The position numbers and the translations under genes were made by a program. This document shows positions 1 to 5,509 of a DNA stretch of 8,929 nucleotides, one piece after another; the stretch's first letter is position 1, and each line of letters begins with the position of its first letter. This DNA is from an uncultured Veillonella sp. (lineage in GTDB: Bacteria; Bacillota; Negativicutes; Veillonellales; Veillonellaceae), in the NCBI GenBank assembly GCA_934202095.1, contig CAKPXN010000041.1, forward strand, positions 1 through 8,929. Reading direction: 5' to 3'. The notes beneath the pieces are model-generated. The model was not told the origin of the DNA, searched no databases, and saw nothing but the letters and a program-made list of their open reading frames with translations.

Positions 1-1440
1 TTGGTAAAAGAAATGTCCGAACGCGTATCTGGTTTCGGTGGTTCTTTGAAAGCCGAACATGGTACAGGCCGCATGGTGGCACCTTTCATCGAAATGGAAT
101 GGGGCCGCAAAGCGTACGAAATCAACCGTCGTATCAAAGCTATCTTTGACCCTACTCGCATCTTGAACCCTGATGTTATGATTACTGATGACCCAGATGT
201 GTACAAGAAAAATCTTAAAGCACAATGTGTTATCGATGATGCTTTCACAATCTGTATGGAATGTGGTTTCTGTGAAAAGAACTGCCCTAGCCGTAATTTG
301 ACATTGACACCACGCCAACGTATCGCATTGTTGCGCGAAACTAAACGCCTTGAAAATGAAGGTAATTTTGCCGTTGCAAACGAACTTAAAAAAGGTTATG
401 AATATTTCGGCGTTGAAACTTGTGCTGCATGCTCCATGTGTAAAGGTCTTTGCCCACTCAGCATCGATACTGCTCAAATCGCATTGTCCATGCGTCGCAT
501 CGATCCACCAGCACCTGGTTTGGCTAAGAAAATTTACGATAACTTCTCCAGTACTCTTGAAATGTGCCGTGCCGGCGTAAGCCTTGAAGGCATTGCTGGT
601 GCTATTATCACACAAAAAGCAATTTCCAAAATCACTGAAGGTTTACATGGCGTAACTGGCGTAACACCTTATGTACCTAAAACAACACCTAAGGCTAACC
701 GCTATAAATTGAAAAACCGTATTAAACCTACTAACTTTGAAAAGGTTGTATACTTCAGTACTTGTGCGAACCGTGCGTTCCGTCAAAACCAAGGTTATGA
801 TGATCAACGCAGCTTGCAACAAGTTGTTGAAAGCCTCTGCAATAAGGCTCAAATCGATATTATCTATCCTGAACATATCGAAAACCTCTGCTGCGGCTTG
901 AGCTTTGAAAACTACGATGATGTACATGAACGTGCTGTAAAAGATTTACACGATGCGTTGATGAAAGCATCTCAAAATGGTAAATATCCAATCGTTATTG
1001 ACCATAGTGCATGCTTCAACCATGCATTCAAACATATGCCAGATTTAGAAATTAATGATATTTCTGAATTCTTATGCAAATTCGTAGTACCTCGTCTTGA
1101 TATTACAAAATGCGATGAACGTGTTATTGTTCATAAACAATGTAAAATCAAAGTATTGGGCAAATCTCAATACATCGAAGACTTGGCACGCCTCTGCTCT
1201 GACCATGTATTTAATATCAAATCCTTTGCATGTGATGGCTTTGCTGGTCAAAAAGGTTTCTTCACACCAGAACTTAATAAATGTGCTACAAAAGACCTTG
1301 CTAGTGAAGTTGCCGAATACGGTGCTACACTTGGCGTAAGCTCCAGTTCTACATGTGAAATTGGTCTTGGTGAAAGCGGCGGCATCCCATTCGTAAGCGT
1401 AGCGTACTTGTTGGATCGTTGCTCTAAGGCTAAAAACTAA
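1..1440 (+). CDS. FAD-linked oxidase / Fe-S oxidoreductase (D-lactate or glycolate dehydrogenase-like), 3' part
   Basis: This is the C-terminal 479 residues of a larger protein. The reading frame is open at the first base, so the TTG there is most likely an internal Leu codon. Residues 10-60 match the end of the FAD-linked oxidase C-terminal domain (GGSLKAEHGTGR, then FDPTRILNPD). Two 4Fe-4S motifs follow: C85-x2-C88-x2-C91-x3-C95-P and C141-x2-C144-x2-C147-x3-C151-P. A CCG-type (heterodisulfide reductase/GlpC-like) region comes next: FSTC at 255, CCG at 297-299, HSAC at 338, HKQC at 381, C411 and TC at 452. Known proteins with this order oxidise D-lactate, glycolate or similar 2-hydroxyacids and pass electrons through the Fe-S clusters to a membrane or flavoprotein acceptor. 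The FAD-binding half lies upstream of the window. The codon use resembles that of mutAB and suggests high expression. The substrate cannot be fixed from this part; D-lactate is my inference from the propionate-fermentation context. Confidence 0.9.
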   Translation: MVKEMSERVSGFGGSLKAEHGTGRMVAPFIEMEWGRKAYEINRRIKAIFDPTRILNPDVMITDDPDVYKKNLKAQCVIDDAFTICMECGFCEKNCPSRNLTLTPRQRIALLRETKRLENEGNFAVANELKKGYEYFGVETCAACSMCKGLCPLSIDTAQIALSMRRIDPPAPGLAKKIYDNFSSTLEMCRAGVSLEGIAGAIITQKAISKITEGLHGVTGVTPYVPKTTPKANRYKLKNRIKPTNFEKVVYFSTCANRAFRQNQGYDDQRSLQQVVESLCNKAQIDIIYPEHIENLCCGLSFENYDDVHERAVKDLHDALMKASQNGKYPIVIDHSACFNHAFKHMPDLEINDISEFLCKFVVPRLDITKCDERVIVHKQCKIKVLGKSQYIEDLARLCSDHVFNIKSFACDGFAGQKGFFTPELNKCATKDLASEVAEYGATLGVSSSSTCEIGLGESGGIPFVSVAYLLDRCSKAKN

Positions 1441-1535
1441 TATGTAAAAGCTATAATTGATAGTGTTTACTAGTTGTAGATTTCTATGCTATATTACTCA
1501 TAGGTAGAGTGTATGAAATTACCGACAATATAACG

Positions 1536-1566
1536 AAAAAGGACGAGTTGCGGCTCGTCCTTTTTT
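1536..1566 (+). terminator. Intrinsic terminator after the Fe-S oxidoreductase
   Basis: A perfect 7-bp GC-rich stem, GGACGAG (1541-1547) with CTCGTCC (1554-1560), has a 6-nt loop. It is flanked by five A's before and six T's after, which lengthens the stem to 12 bp. It lies 96 nt past the stop codon of the oxidoreductase. The A/T symmetry means it could also stop minus-strand transcription. Confidence 0.9.
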
Positions 1567-1622
1567 AATGTATTATTTTAGTACCTTTATGATGTATTAG
1601 ATAGATAAGAAAGAGATAGTTA

Positions 1623-2231
1623 ATGAAATATATTCTATTATGTATCTGTTTGTTTGCTTTATTAGGTTGTAGTACAGATACTAAGTCTCAGCAAGATACT
1701 AAGCCTACAACAACCGCTAATGAACGGGCTAAAACAACTCAAGGTCAAGATGAACATGTAACTGTCGCTAAACAAGCCCTATCGTCTGGCAATTATAATA
1801 AGGCGATAGAAGAATCGACAATAGCTATTAATGTAAATGCGAATAATGCTGAAGCTTATTCTATCCGCGGTTTTGCCACAGCACTCAATGGCGATACCGC
1901 TAAAGGTTTGATTGATACTAAAAAGGCCTATGATTTAGACCCTAATAATGTGGCTAACTACTATAATATGGCCATGGTTTATAAGCTACAAGATCAATTA
2001 AATGAGTCTAAACAATGGTTTGAAAAGGTATTAGAAAAGGACCCTAGCAACACCTGGTCTGTGTATGGTATTGCTACCATTTATGCAGACCAAGGAGATG
2101 ATACTAAGGCCCTTGATTGGCTTGAAAGAGCAATTAAAATAGATCCTTCTGTAAAGGCGGTTGCTGCTGAACAAGATCACTTTGAACGCTTTCATAATAA
2201 TGAAAGATTTAAACAACTCGTTGATTTATAA
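1623..2231 (+). CDS. TPR-repeat lipoprotein
   Basis: This 202-residue protein starts with a short lipoprotein signal (MKYILLCICLFALLGC); the lipobox is LLGC, with Cys16 as the lipidation site. A polar Thr/Gln-rich linker follows (about residues 17-45), then four tandem tetratricopeptide repeats at roughly 46-76, 77-110, 111-144 and 145-178. Each has the usual pattern ending in (D/N)P(N/S) at the helix boundary, as in YDLDPNN, EKDPSN and KIDPS. The C-terminus (FERFHNNERFKQLV) is the partial repeat often seen at the end of TPR proteins. TPRs mediate protein-protein contacts, so the likely role is a membrane-anchored scaffold in the cell envelope; the partner is unknown. The start is preceded by a modest purine-rich ribosome site (AAGAAAGAG). 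A TATGAT at 1588-1593 is a possible -10 but has no good -35. The gene converges on hicB and their 3' ends overlap by 6 bp. Confidence 0.88.
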   Translation: MKYILLCICLFALLGCSTDTKSQQDTKPTTTANERAKTTQGQDEHVTVAKQALSSGNYNKAIEESTIAINVNANNAEAYSIRGFATALNGDTAKGLIDTKKAYDLDPNNVANYYNMAMVYKLQDQLNESKQWFEKVLEKDPSNTWSVYGIATIYADQGDDTKALDWLERAIKIDPSVKAVAAEQDHFERFHNNERFKQLVDL

Positions 2232-2603
2232 TGTTTTTTCTACTAATGCTTCTTGTAATAATTGTGAGAAATTGATTCCCTTTTCTAAGGCGCGGTCGTT
2301 AAGCCATGCGGGAATTGTTAATGTTTTTTTGATGGATTTGCTGTTTTTAGCAAGGTCAATATCCGTTTGCACTAATGTAGGATAGGTTGTATCTGTACAA
2401 GGTAAGTTGCGGATAGATGTAGGCGTAGGTAAGTTTTCTCCATCTTCTAGAGCTCCTAAAATATACAGTTCCATAGCCTCTTGTGCATTAGTTACAAGTT
2501 CTGTTAGTGTTGAACCAGTGCTGCTTGTATATTCTAAATCTGGAAATTCAGCCCAGAAACCATCAGAATCATCGTGGATTATAGCCGGGTATATAAACTT
2601 CAT
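2226..2603 (-). CDS. hicB: HicB-family antitoxin with ribbon-helix-helix tail
   Basis: This 125-residue protein has the two-part HicB layout. The N-terminal half (about 1-60, starting MKFIYPAIIHDDSDGFWAEF and continuing FPDL) is the partial RNase H-like HicB fold that binds and neutralises HicA. The C-terminal part (about 91-121, KKTLTIPAWLNDRAL... NFSQLLQEAL) is a ribbon-helix-helix DNA-binding domain used for autoregulation. A strong ribosome site (GGAGG, 4 nt before ATG) starts right after the stop codon of the upstream mini-hicA, so the two are in one operon and probably translationally coupled. The antitoxin looks intact, but its cognate toxin lacks the catalytic core. It may therefore persist as a repressor, or as an antitoxin against a HicA encoded elsewhere. 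Both roles are inferred. Its 3' end overlaps the convergent TPR lipoprotein gene. Confidence 0.88.
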   Translation of the reverse strand: MKFIYPAIIHDDSDGFWAEFPDLEYTSSTGSTLTELVTNAQEAMELYILGALEDGENLPTPTSIRNLPCTDTTYPTLVQTDIDLAKNSKSIKKTLTIPAWLNDRALEKGINFSQLLQEALVEKTL

Positions 2604-2612
2604 AGGGCCTCC

Positions 2613-2714
2613 TTATTTTAGTCCTGTTCTCTTCAAAATGGCATTTAATAAACCTGTAGGTACATCCTTCCAACCACTTTTCAACAGTCGTTTTAATAGA
2701 TCTTTATCTTTCAT
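2613..2714 (-). pseudogene. hicA: Core-deleted HicA toxin remnant (33 codons, intact frame)
   Basis: Read on the minus strand, an ATG with a strong ribosome site (AAGGAGAG) opens a 33-codon frame ending in TAA. Residues 1-16 (MKDKDLLKRLLKSGWK) match the first helix of HicA toxins. Residues 17-33 (DVPTGLLNAILKRTGLK) match the HicA C-terminal helix, normally reached only after the beta-sheet core. The region that should lie between, which carries the GSHH catalytic histidine of this dsRBD-like mRNA interferase, is missing. Full HicA proteins are about 55-80 residues, so roughly 22-26 residues were removed in frame. The product should not cleave RNA. Frame, start, ribosome site and operon position ahead of hicB are all kept, so it may be translated, perhaps only to couple translation to hicB. 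It is called a pseudogene for loss of toxin function, although it could be a real small protein. Confidence 0.8.
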
Positions 2715-2728
2715 ATTCTCTCCTTTAC

Positions 2729-2757
2729 ATAATAACACGTGTACACGTATAAAACAA
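2729..2757 (-). promoter_or_regulatory. hicAB promoter with palindromic operator in the spacer
   Basis: On the minus strand TTGTTT (2757-2752) and TATTAT (2734-2729) form a -35/-10 pair with exact 17-bp spacing, about 15 bp before the mini-hicA start. The spacer holds a perfect 12-bp palindrome, ACGTGTACACGT (2737-2748). Palindromes placed in this way are typical operators for ribbon-helix-helix antitoxins, so HicB is the obvious candidate to bind here and autorepress (inference). A second 10-bp palindrome, AACAATTGTT (2753-2762), overlaps the -35. Confidence 0.65.
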
Positions 2758-2803
2758 TTGTTAGGAGTTATTTCTTATTATCTGTAGTTTAACAGTATAT
2801 AAA

Positions 2804-2833
2804 TAAAAATAGGGGTGACTATTGGTCACCCCT
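2804..2833 (-). terminator. Minus-strand intrinsic terminator-like hairpin
   Basis: A perfect 9-bp stem, AGGGGTGAC (2811-2819) with GTCACCCCT (2825-2833), has a 5-nt loop. Only the minus-strand reading has a T-rich tail (ATTTTTATTT after the stem), so it fits termination of minus-strand RNA. No minus-strand gene lies just upstream of it. It may shield hicAB from antisense transcription out of the 2965 gene region. The loop and right arm are part of an 11-bp sequence, CTATTGGTCAC, repeated at 2819-2829 and 2838-2848. Confidence 0.6.
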
Positions 2834-2848
2834 GACTCTATTGGTCAC
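2819..2848. repeat. Two direct copies of an 11-bp sequence
   Basis: CTATTGGTCAC occurs at 2819-2829 and again at 2838-2848, a 19-bp period. The first copy forms the loop and right arm of the hairpin at 2811-2833. The function is unknown; it could be a partial duplication of the hairpin arm or a paired protein site. Confidence 0.6.
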
Positions 2849-2910
2849 TTGACAAATGATAGTTATATGATTTTTGTGCATTGGTTCTATTTATATAAAT
2901 CATAATGATA

Positions 2911-2916
2911 TATAAT
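2911..2916 (+). promoter_or_regulatory. Possible -10 element of the DUF3829-like lipoprotein gene
   Basis: A consensus TATAAT lies 49 bp before the start codon at 2965. The expected -35 position (around 2888-2893) is only AT-rich, so the assignment is weak. The surrounding 2860-2940 stretch is extremely AT-rich and contains no gene on either strand that I can support. Confidence 0.3.
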
Positions 2917-2964
2917 TAGAATGTATAAACTAAGCTGTATATTGATGAAAGGAGAGAATTCATC

Positions 2965-3864
2965 ATGAAACCACTAGGCAAAAGTCTCGCAATGGTTGTG
3001 TTGTGTGCAGTAACATTGACATCACCTTTGTTTTTGAGCGGTTGTAGCATGTCAGAACTCTGGCAGGGCACTGAGCAGAGCCGCAAGGAGATTGCACAGC
3101 GGTCGGAACAGAATCAGGTACAGTTATTTAATCAATATGTGAAAGCCATAAGTCGATATAATCGTATGGCCGTTATGTTTGATTATGCGAATACACCGAC
3201 GATTAATGATTTAAAAGCAGGCAAGCATTTAACTGTATTTAATACACCGAACTTTAAGCAGCTACAAAAAGAATTAGAAGAGGCTAAGCAAGCCGGTATT
3301 CCTTATGATGAAATGAAGGAGCCCTTAGATAAGTTGCTTTCAAAATTGAATGAAATCACACCGGTAGCCGAAGAATTGGATGCATACTATAAATCTAAAG
3401 GATACACCACAGATAACTATGCTAAGGAACAGCAATTAGGTCCAAAATATGTACAGTTGTATGAGCAATTTGTGCCTATCTATGCGGACTTTGATAATCT
3501 GATGCATAAAATTAACCTCGATCGATTGCAACAACGATTACAACAATTGCGTGATGCAGGTAAGAAAAATGCAGCCGCTGCACAAGAGGTTCATTTGAGG
3601 CTTACCGCTGTTCTTGAAAAGCTAGATGGTGAAAACCAACCGGATGTGAACGCGATTAATCAAGAATTACAAGCAGTTGGTGATTTGTCTAATGGTATTA
3701 CTAGCTCTAATTATGATACTGTTAAGAGCTCTGTAAACTCTACAATCGGTGCTATCCGAACTTATATGGCTTCAAAACAAGATAAGGACTATAATCGTAT
3801 GATTGAGGCTTACAACCATTATATTTCTAATATGAATACGACCGATATGAATGAGCTGGATTAA
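2965..3864 (+). CDS. DUF3829-like (YiiG-type) lipoprotein
   Basis: This 299-residue protein has a lipoprotein signal: a basic start (MKPLGK), a hydrophobic stretch, and the lipobox LSGC with Cys27 as the anchor. The mature part is almost wholly helical and charged, with long runs of Gln, Lys and Glu (for example KQLQKELEEAKQAG and RLQQRLQQLRDAGKK). Tyr-rich helices such as FNQYVKAISRYNRM and MIEAYNHYISNM occur near the two ends. This layout resembles the DUF3829/YiiG family of bacterial lipoproteins, whose function is not established; the family call is from pattern, not a profile search. A strong ribosome site (AAAGGAGAG, 2948-2956) fixes the ATG start. It is a single-gene unit, ending at a strong shared terminator, with hicAB divergent upstream and rarD convergent downstream. 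It is probably anchored in the cell envelope. Confidence 0.8.
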   Translation: MKPLGKSLAMVVLCAVTLTSPLFLSGCSMSELWQGTEQSRKEIAQRSEQNQVQLFNQYVKAISRYNRMAVMFDYANTPTINDLKAGKHLTVFNTPNFKQLQKELEEAKQAGIPYDEMKEPLDKLLSKLNEITPVAEELDAYYKSKGYTTDNYAKEQQLGPKYVQLYEQFVPIYADFDNLMHKINLDRLQQRLQQLRDAGKKNAAAAQEVHLRLTAVLEKLDGENQPDVNAINQELQAVGDLSNGITSSNYDTVKSSVNSTIGAIRTYMASKQDKDYNRMIEAYNHYISNMNTTDMNELD

Positions 3865-3898
3865 TAAGCGTTGAGTTTCCAGTACGTTATATGAATAC

Positions 3899-3945
3899 AA
3901 AAAGGCTGTATCAAATGAGAATGTCATTTGATACAGCCTTCTTTT
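3899..3945. terminator. Bidirectional terminator between the lipoprotein gene and rarD
   Basis: A perfect 17-bp stem, AAGGCTGTATCAAATGA (3902-3918) with its complement at 3924-3940, has a 5-nt loop. On the plus strand it is followed by CTTTT; on the minus strand by TTTGTATT. It starts 35 nt past the stop of the lipoprotein gene and abuts the stop codon of rarD, so it can end both convergent transcripts. Confidence 0.88.
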
Positions 3946-4837
3946 AGCTTCTCTTACGAGCTGATGGTATTCGATTAGATAATGAGAATAATACGAGTGC
4001 GACCCAGATACAGCCGAATGCTATGAGTTGGGCTGTACCAAAGCTTTCACCAAAGTAGAAGATAGCTAAGAAGAAGCCCATGGTAGGAGACAGATATTGT
4101 AAAAATCCGAGAATATTTAGAGGCAATAGACGGGCACCATATGAAAAGAGAATGAGCGGGATCGATGTGGTGAGGCCGGCGCCGATGAGGAGGAGACCGG
4201 TCGGCGTTAGGTTATCGATAAAGGCCCACGAGGTGGTATCCACAGCTGCTAAATACCATAATGCTACCGGTGTGACAAGCCATGCCTCGAAGGCGATGCT
4301 CGAAAATGGATGGATGGTGAGACGTTTTTTGACGGCCCCATAGAGGCTAAAGGATACGGCTAGAATGATGGATACAATTGGTAATGTACCCATTTGGAAT
4401 GTCATAATGGACACACCTAAGACGGCGATAGCGATGCTGAGTTTCTGTGGCCATAGCAAGGTTTCTTTATAGATTAGGATGCCCAGTAATACATTGAGCA
4501 ATGGGTTGATGTAATAGCCGAGGCTCGTGTCGAGTACGTGCTGATTTGTAACGGCCCAAATGTAGGTAAACCAGTTGACGCTGATCAGCACAGCGGCCAG
4601 TAATAGTAGTCCTAATTGCGTAAGATGGGTGCGCAAATGTTGTATGTCGATGCGCAGTTGTTCACGTCCCGTAGCGATGACGAGAAAGAACATCCAAAAA
4701 CCGGACCATATGATGCGGTGCGATAATACGGAAAAGGATGATACTTGGTTTAAAAGCGCCCAATAGAGGGGGAGCAAGCCCCATATTAAACAGCACAGTA
4801 ATGTGGTGCTGAGACCTTTTTTGTTTATTTCGTTCAT
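3944..4837 (-). CDS. rarD: RarD family permease (EamA/DMT transporter)
   Basis: This 297-residue, very hydrophobic protein has about ten predicted membrane segments in two EamA halves. It carries RarD-type signatures: IWGLLPLYW in the first segment, LSHRIIWS before the second, NWFTYIWAVTNQHVLDTSLG and YYINPLLNVLLGI in the first half, and LGFLQYLSPTMGFFLAIF near the end. RarD proteins belong to the drug/metabolite transporter superfamily; the E. coli member is annotated chloramphenicol-sensitive protein RarD, and the real substrate is uncertain. The frame is open for another 37 codons upstream, but I chose the ATG at 4837. It has a strong ribosome site (GGGAGGT, about 7 nt away), gives the family's usual length and N-terminus, and the upstream residues look non-coding. 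It is a single gene, divergent from the mutAB leader and convergent with the lipoprotein gene. Confidence 0.92.
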   Translation of the reverse strand: MNEINKKGLSTTLLCCLIWGLLPLYWALLNQVSSFSVLSHRIIWSGFWMFFLVIATGREQLRIDIQHLRTHLTQLGLLLLAAVLISVNWFTYIWAVTNQHVLDTSLGYYINPLLNVLLGILIYKETLLWPQKLSIAIAVLGVSIMTFQMGTLPIVSIILAVSFSLYGAVKKRLTIHPFSSIAFEAWLVTPVALWYLAAVDTTSWAFIDNLTPTGLLLIGAGLTTSIPLILFSYGARLLPLNILGFLQYLSPTMGFFLAIFYFGESFGTAQLIAFGCIWVALVLFSLSNRIPSARKRS

Positions 4838-4862
4838 AATACGACCTCCCACTCGTAGAATT

Positions 4863-4871
4863 ATTATAACA
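4863..4871 (-). promoter_or_regulatory. rarD extended -10 promoter
   Basis: On the minus strand TGTTATAAT is a perfect extended -10 (TGnTATAAT), 26 bp upstream of the rarD start. The -35 region (around 4886-4892) is poor, which is usual for extended -10 promoters. No clear operator is seen. The rest of the divergent region up to about 4995 is AT-rich with no supportable gene. Confidence 0.6.
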
Positions 4872-4998
4872 TGGTGATTATGTAGTGGAGTTGACTTATA
4901 TATGGAATACTTGAAATCATATCTATGCGTTTTTGTTATTGCATGCATGAGTTAATTATAACTTAAAATTTAGCACTTATGATTTCCGGTTATGTTCA

Positions 4999-5028
4999 TT
5001 GACTTTGTGAATAATTTTACACTATATT
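4999..5028 (+). promoter_or_regulatory. Promoter of the riboswitch-mutAB transcript
   Basis: TTGACT (4999-5004) and TATATT (5023-5028) form a sigma70-type pair with 18-bp spacing. Transcription would start near 5035, leaving a short run before the riboswitch P1 stem at 5053. Nothing else in 4950-5050 is a better match. Confidence 0.6.
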
Positions 5029-5052
5029 GGACATAGAACAACGAATATGGAG

Positions 5053-5235
5053 AATAGGTGTCGCAAGACTTAATAGAGAAATCGGTACAAGCCGATGCGG
5101 TCCCGCCACTGTGAGGATGAGCCTGCTTTCAAAAATGCCACTGGAGCAATCTGGGAAGGCGAAAGCAAGGTGTTGACCCCAAGCCAGGAGAACTGCCTAT
5201 TTGATAATCACCGTTATGTACCTACGAGCGATAGG
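5053..5235 (+). promoter_or_regulatory. Cobalamin (adenosylcobalamin-type) riboswitch aptamer
   Basis: The conserved B12 box AGCCAGGAGAACTGCC (5182-5197) differs from the usual form at one base. Other hallmark blocks occur in the right order: GCGGTCCCGCCACTGTGA (5097-5114), then CTGGGAAGGC before GACCCCAAGCC. P1 is visible as AATAGG (5053-5058) pairing with CCTATT (5196-5201). P5 is ATCGG/CCGAT, and its loop side GGTACA (5084-5089) is exactly complementary to TGTACC (5217-5222) in a downstream hairpin (ATC/GAT and CGT/ACG stems). This fits the L5-L13 kissing contact of class-I riboswitches that prefer adenosylcobalamin, the cofactor of MutAB. It sits in the 5' leader of mutAB. Whether it activates or represses is not shown by the sequence. 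Confidence 0.93.
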
Positions 5236-5249
5236 AAGGGGATTGAGGT

Positions 5250-5285
5250 ATGCTAGATACAGTGCTTTGGCTACAGTGTTTTTAG
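5250..5285 (+). CDS. Possible 11-residue leader ORF in the riboswitch expression platform
   Basis: ATG at 5250 opens an 11-codon frame (MLDTVLWLQCF) ending in TAG. A fair ribosome site, AGGAAGGGG (5233-5241), ends 8 nt before the ATG and overlaps the 3' edge of the aptamer, where ATAGG (5231-5235) can also pair with the P1 strand CCTAT. The stop lies 22 nt before the terminator stem. Frames this short arise by chance, so it is listed only because of its placement and ribosome site; no function is assigned. Confidence 0.25.
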   Translation: MLDTVLWLQCF

Positions 5286-5307
5286 TGTACCATTCAATAT
5301 GTAACCT

Positions 5308-5340
5308 AACGTGTCACTCTCGGGTGGCACGTTTTTTATT
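5308..5340 (+). terminator. Intrinsic terminator of the riboswitch expression platform
   Basis: AACGTGTCAC (5308-5317) pairs with GTGGCACGTT (5324-5333) in a 10-bp stem with one G-U pair and a 6-nt loop, followed by a T run (5332-5337). It lies 73 nt beyond the aptamer and 170 nt before mutA, the position expected for ligand-controlled transcription termination. A possible antiterminator pairs CGTTA (5212-5216, in the P13 region) with TAACG (5307-5311). Confidence 0.85.
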
Positions 5341-5509
5341 TGCCACATTAGAGAGTCTGTTTTATATGGCATAGGCTTACTAGTTTAATCGGAGAAGCAT
5401 CATATGTTGATGGGCACATATTTGCGCCTATGTAACTCATATACAAGCAACTCACTGGTACGGTGCGCTGTTCCCCTGTATGGTTTCAAGTTGAAAAGGA
5501 GGCACATAT
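5341..5509 (+). promoter_or_regulatory. mutA leader after the terminator: possible second promoter and nested hairpin
   Basis: These 169 bases hold no convincing gene. A promoter-like pair, TTGCCA (5340-5345) and TATATG (5363-5368) with 17-bp spacing, could start transcription beyond the riboswitch terminator. Downstream, CATAGGC (5370-5376) pairs with GCCTATG (5426-5432) around an inner hairpin ATATGT/ACATAT (5402-5407 with 5416-5421). The mutA ribosome site AAAAGGAGG (5494-5502) is not inside these stems. I do not recognise the structure as a known RNA family. Confidence 0.35.

Noticed and set aside
2407..2787. A 126-codon plus-strand open frame across hicB and mini-hicA.
   Set aside because: It is antisense to HicB and the HicA remnant, has no plausible ribosome site, and its translation resembles no family I know.
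2849..2854. A perfect TTGACA as -35 for the lipoprotein gene at 2965.
   Set aside because: No acceptable -10 lies 16-18 bp downstream (the sequence there is a run of T's and G's).
3944..4948. A longer rarD reading frame starting at 4948.
   Set aside because: The extra 37 residues are not hydrophobic RarD sequence, would span the extended -10 promoter, and lack a good ribosome site. The ATG at 4837 has one.
4940..4963. TGCATGCA and AGTTA/TAACT small palindromes in the rarD-mutA divergent region.
   Set aside because: They are short, AT-rich and not placed on either promoter, so chance is a sufficient explanation.
5324..5346. GTGGCA/TGCCAC pairing as an antiterminator of the riboswitch terminator.
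   Set aside because: The second arm lies after the T-run, so it would be made only once polymerase has already passed the termination point; it cannot act as an ordinary antiterminator.
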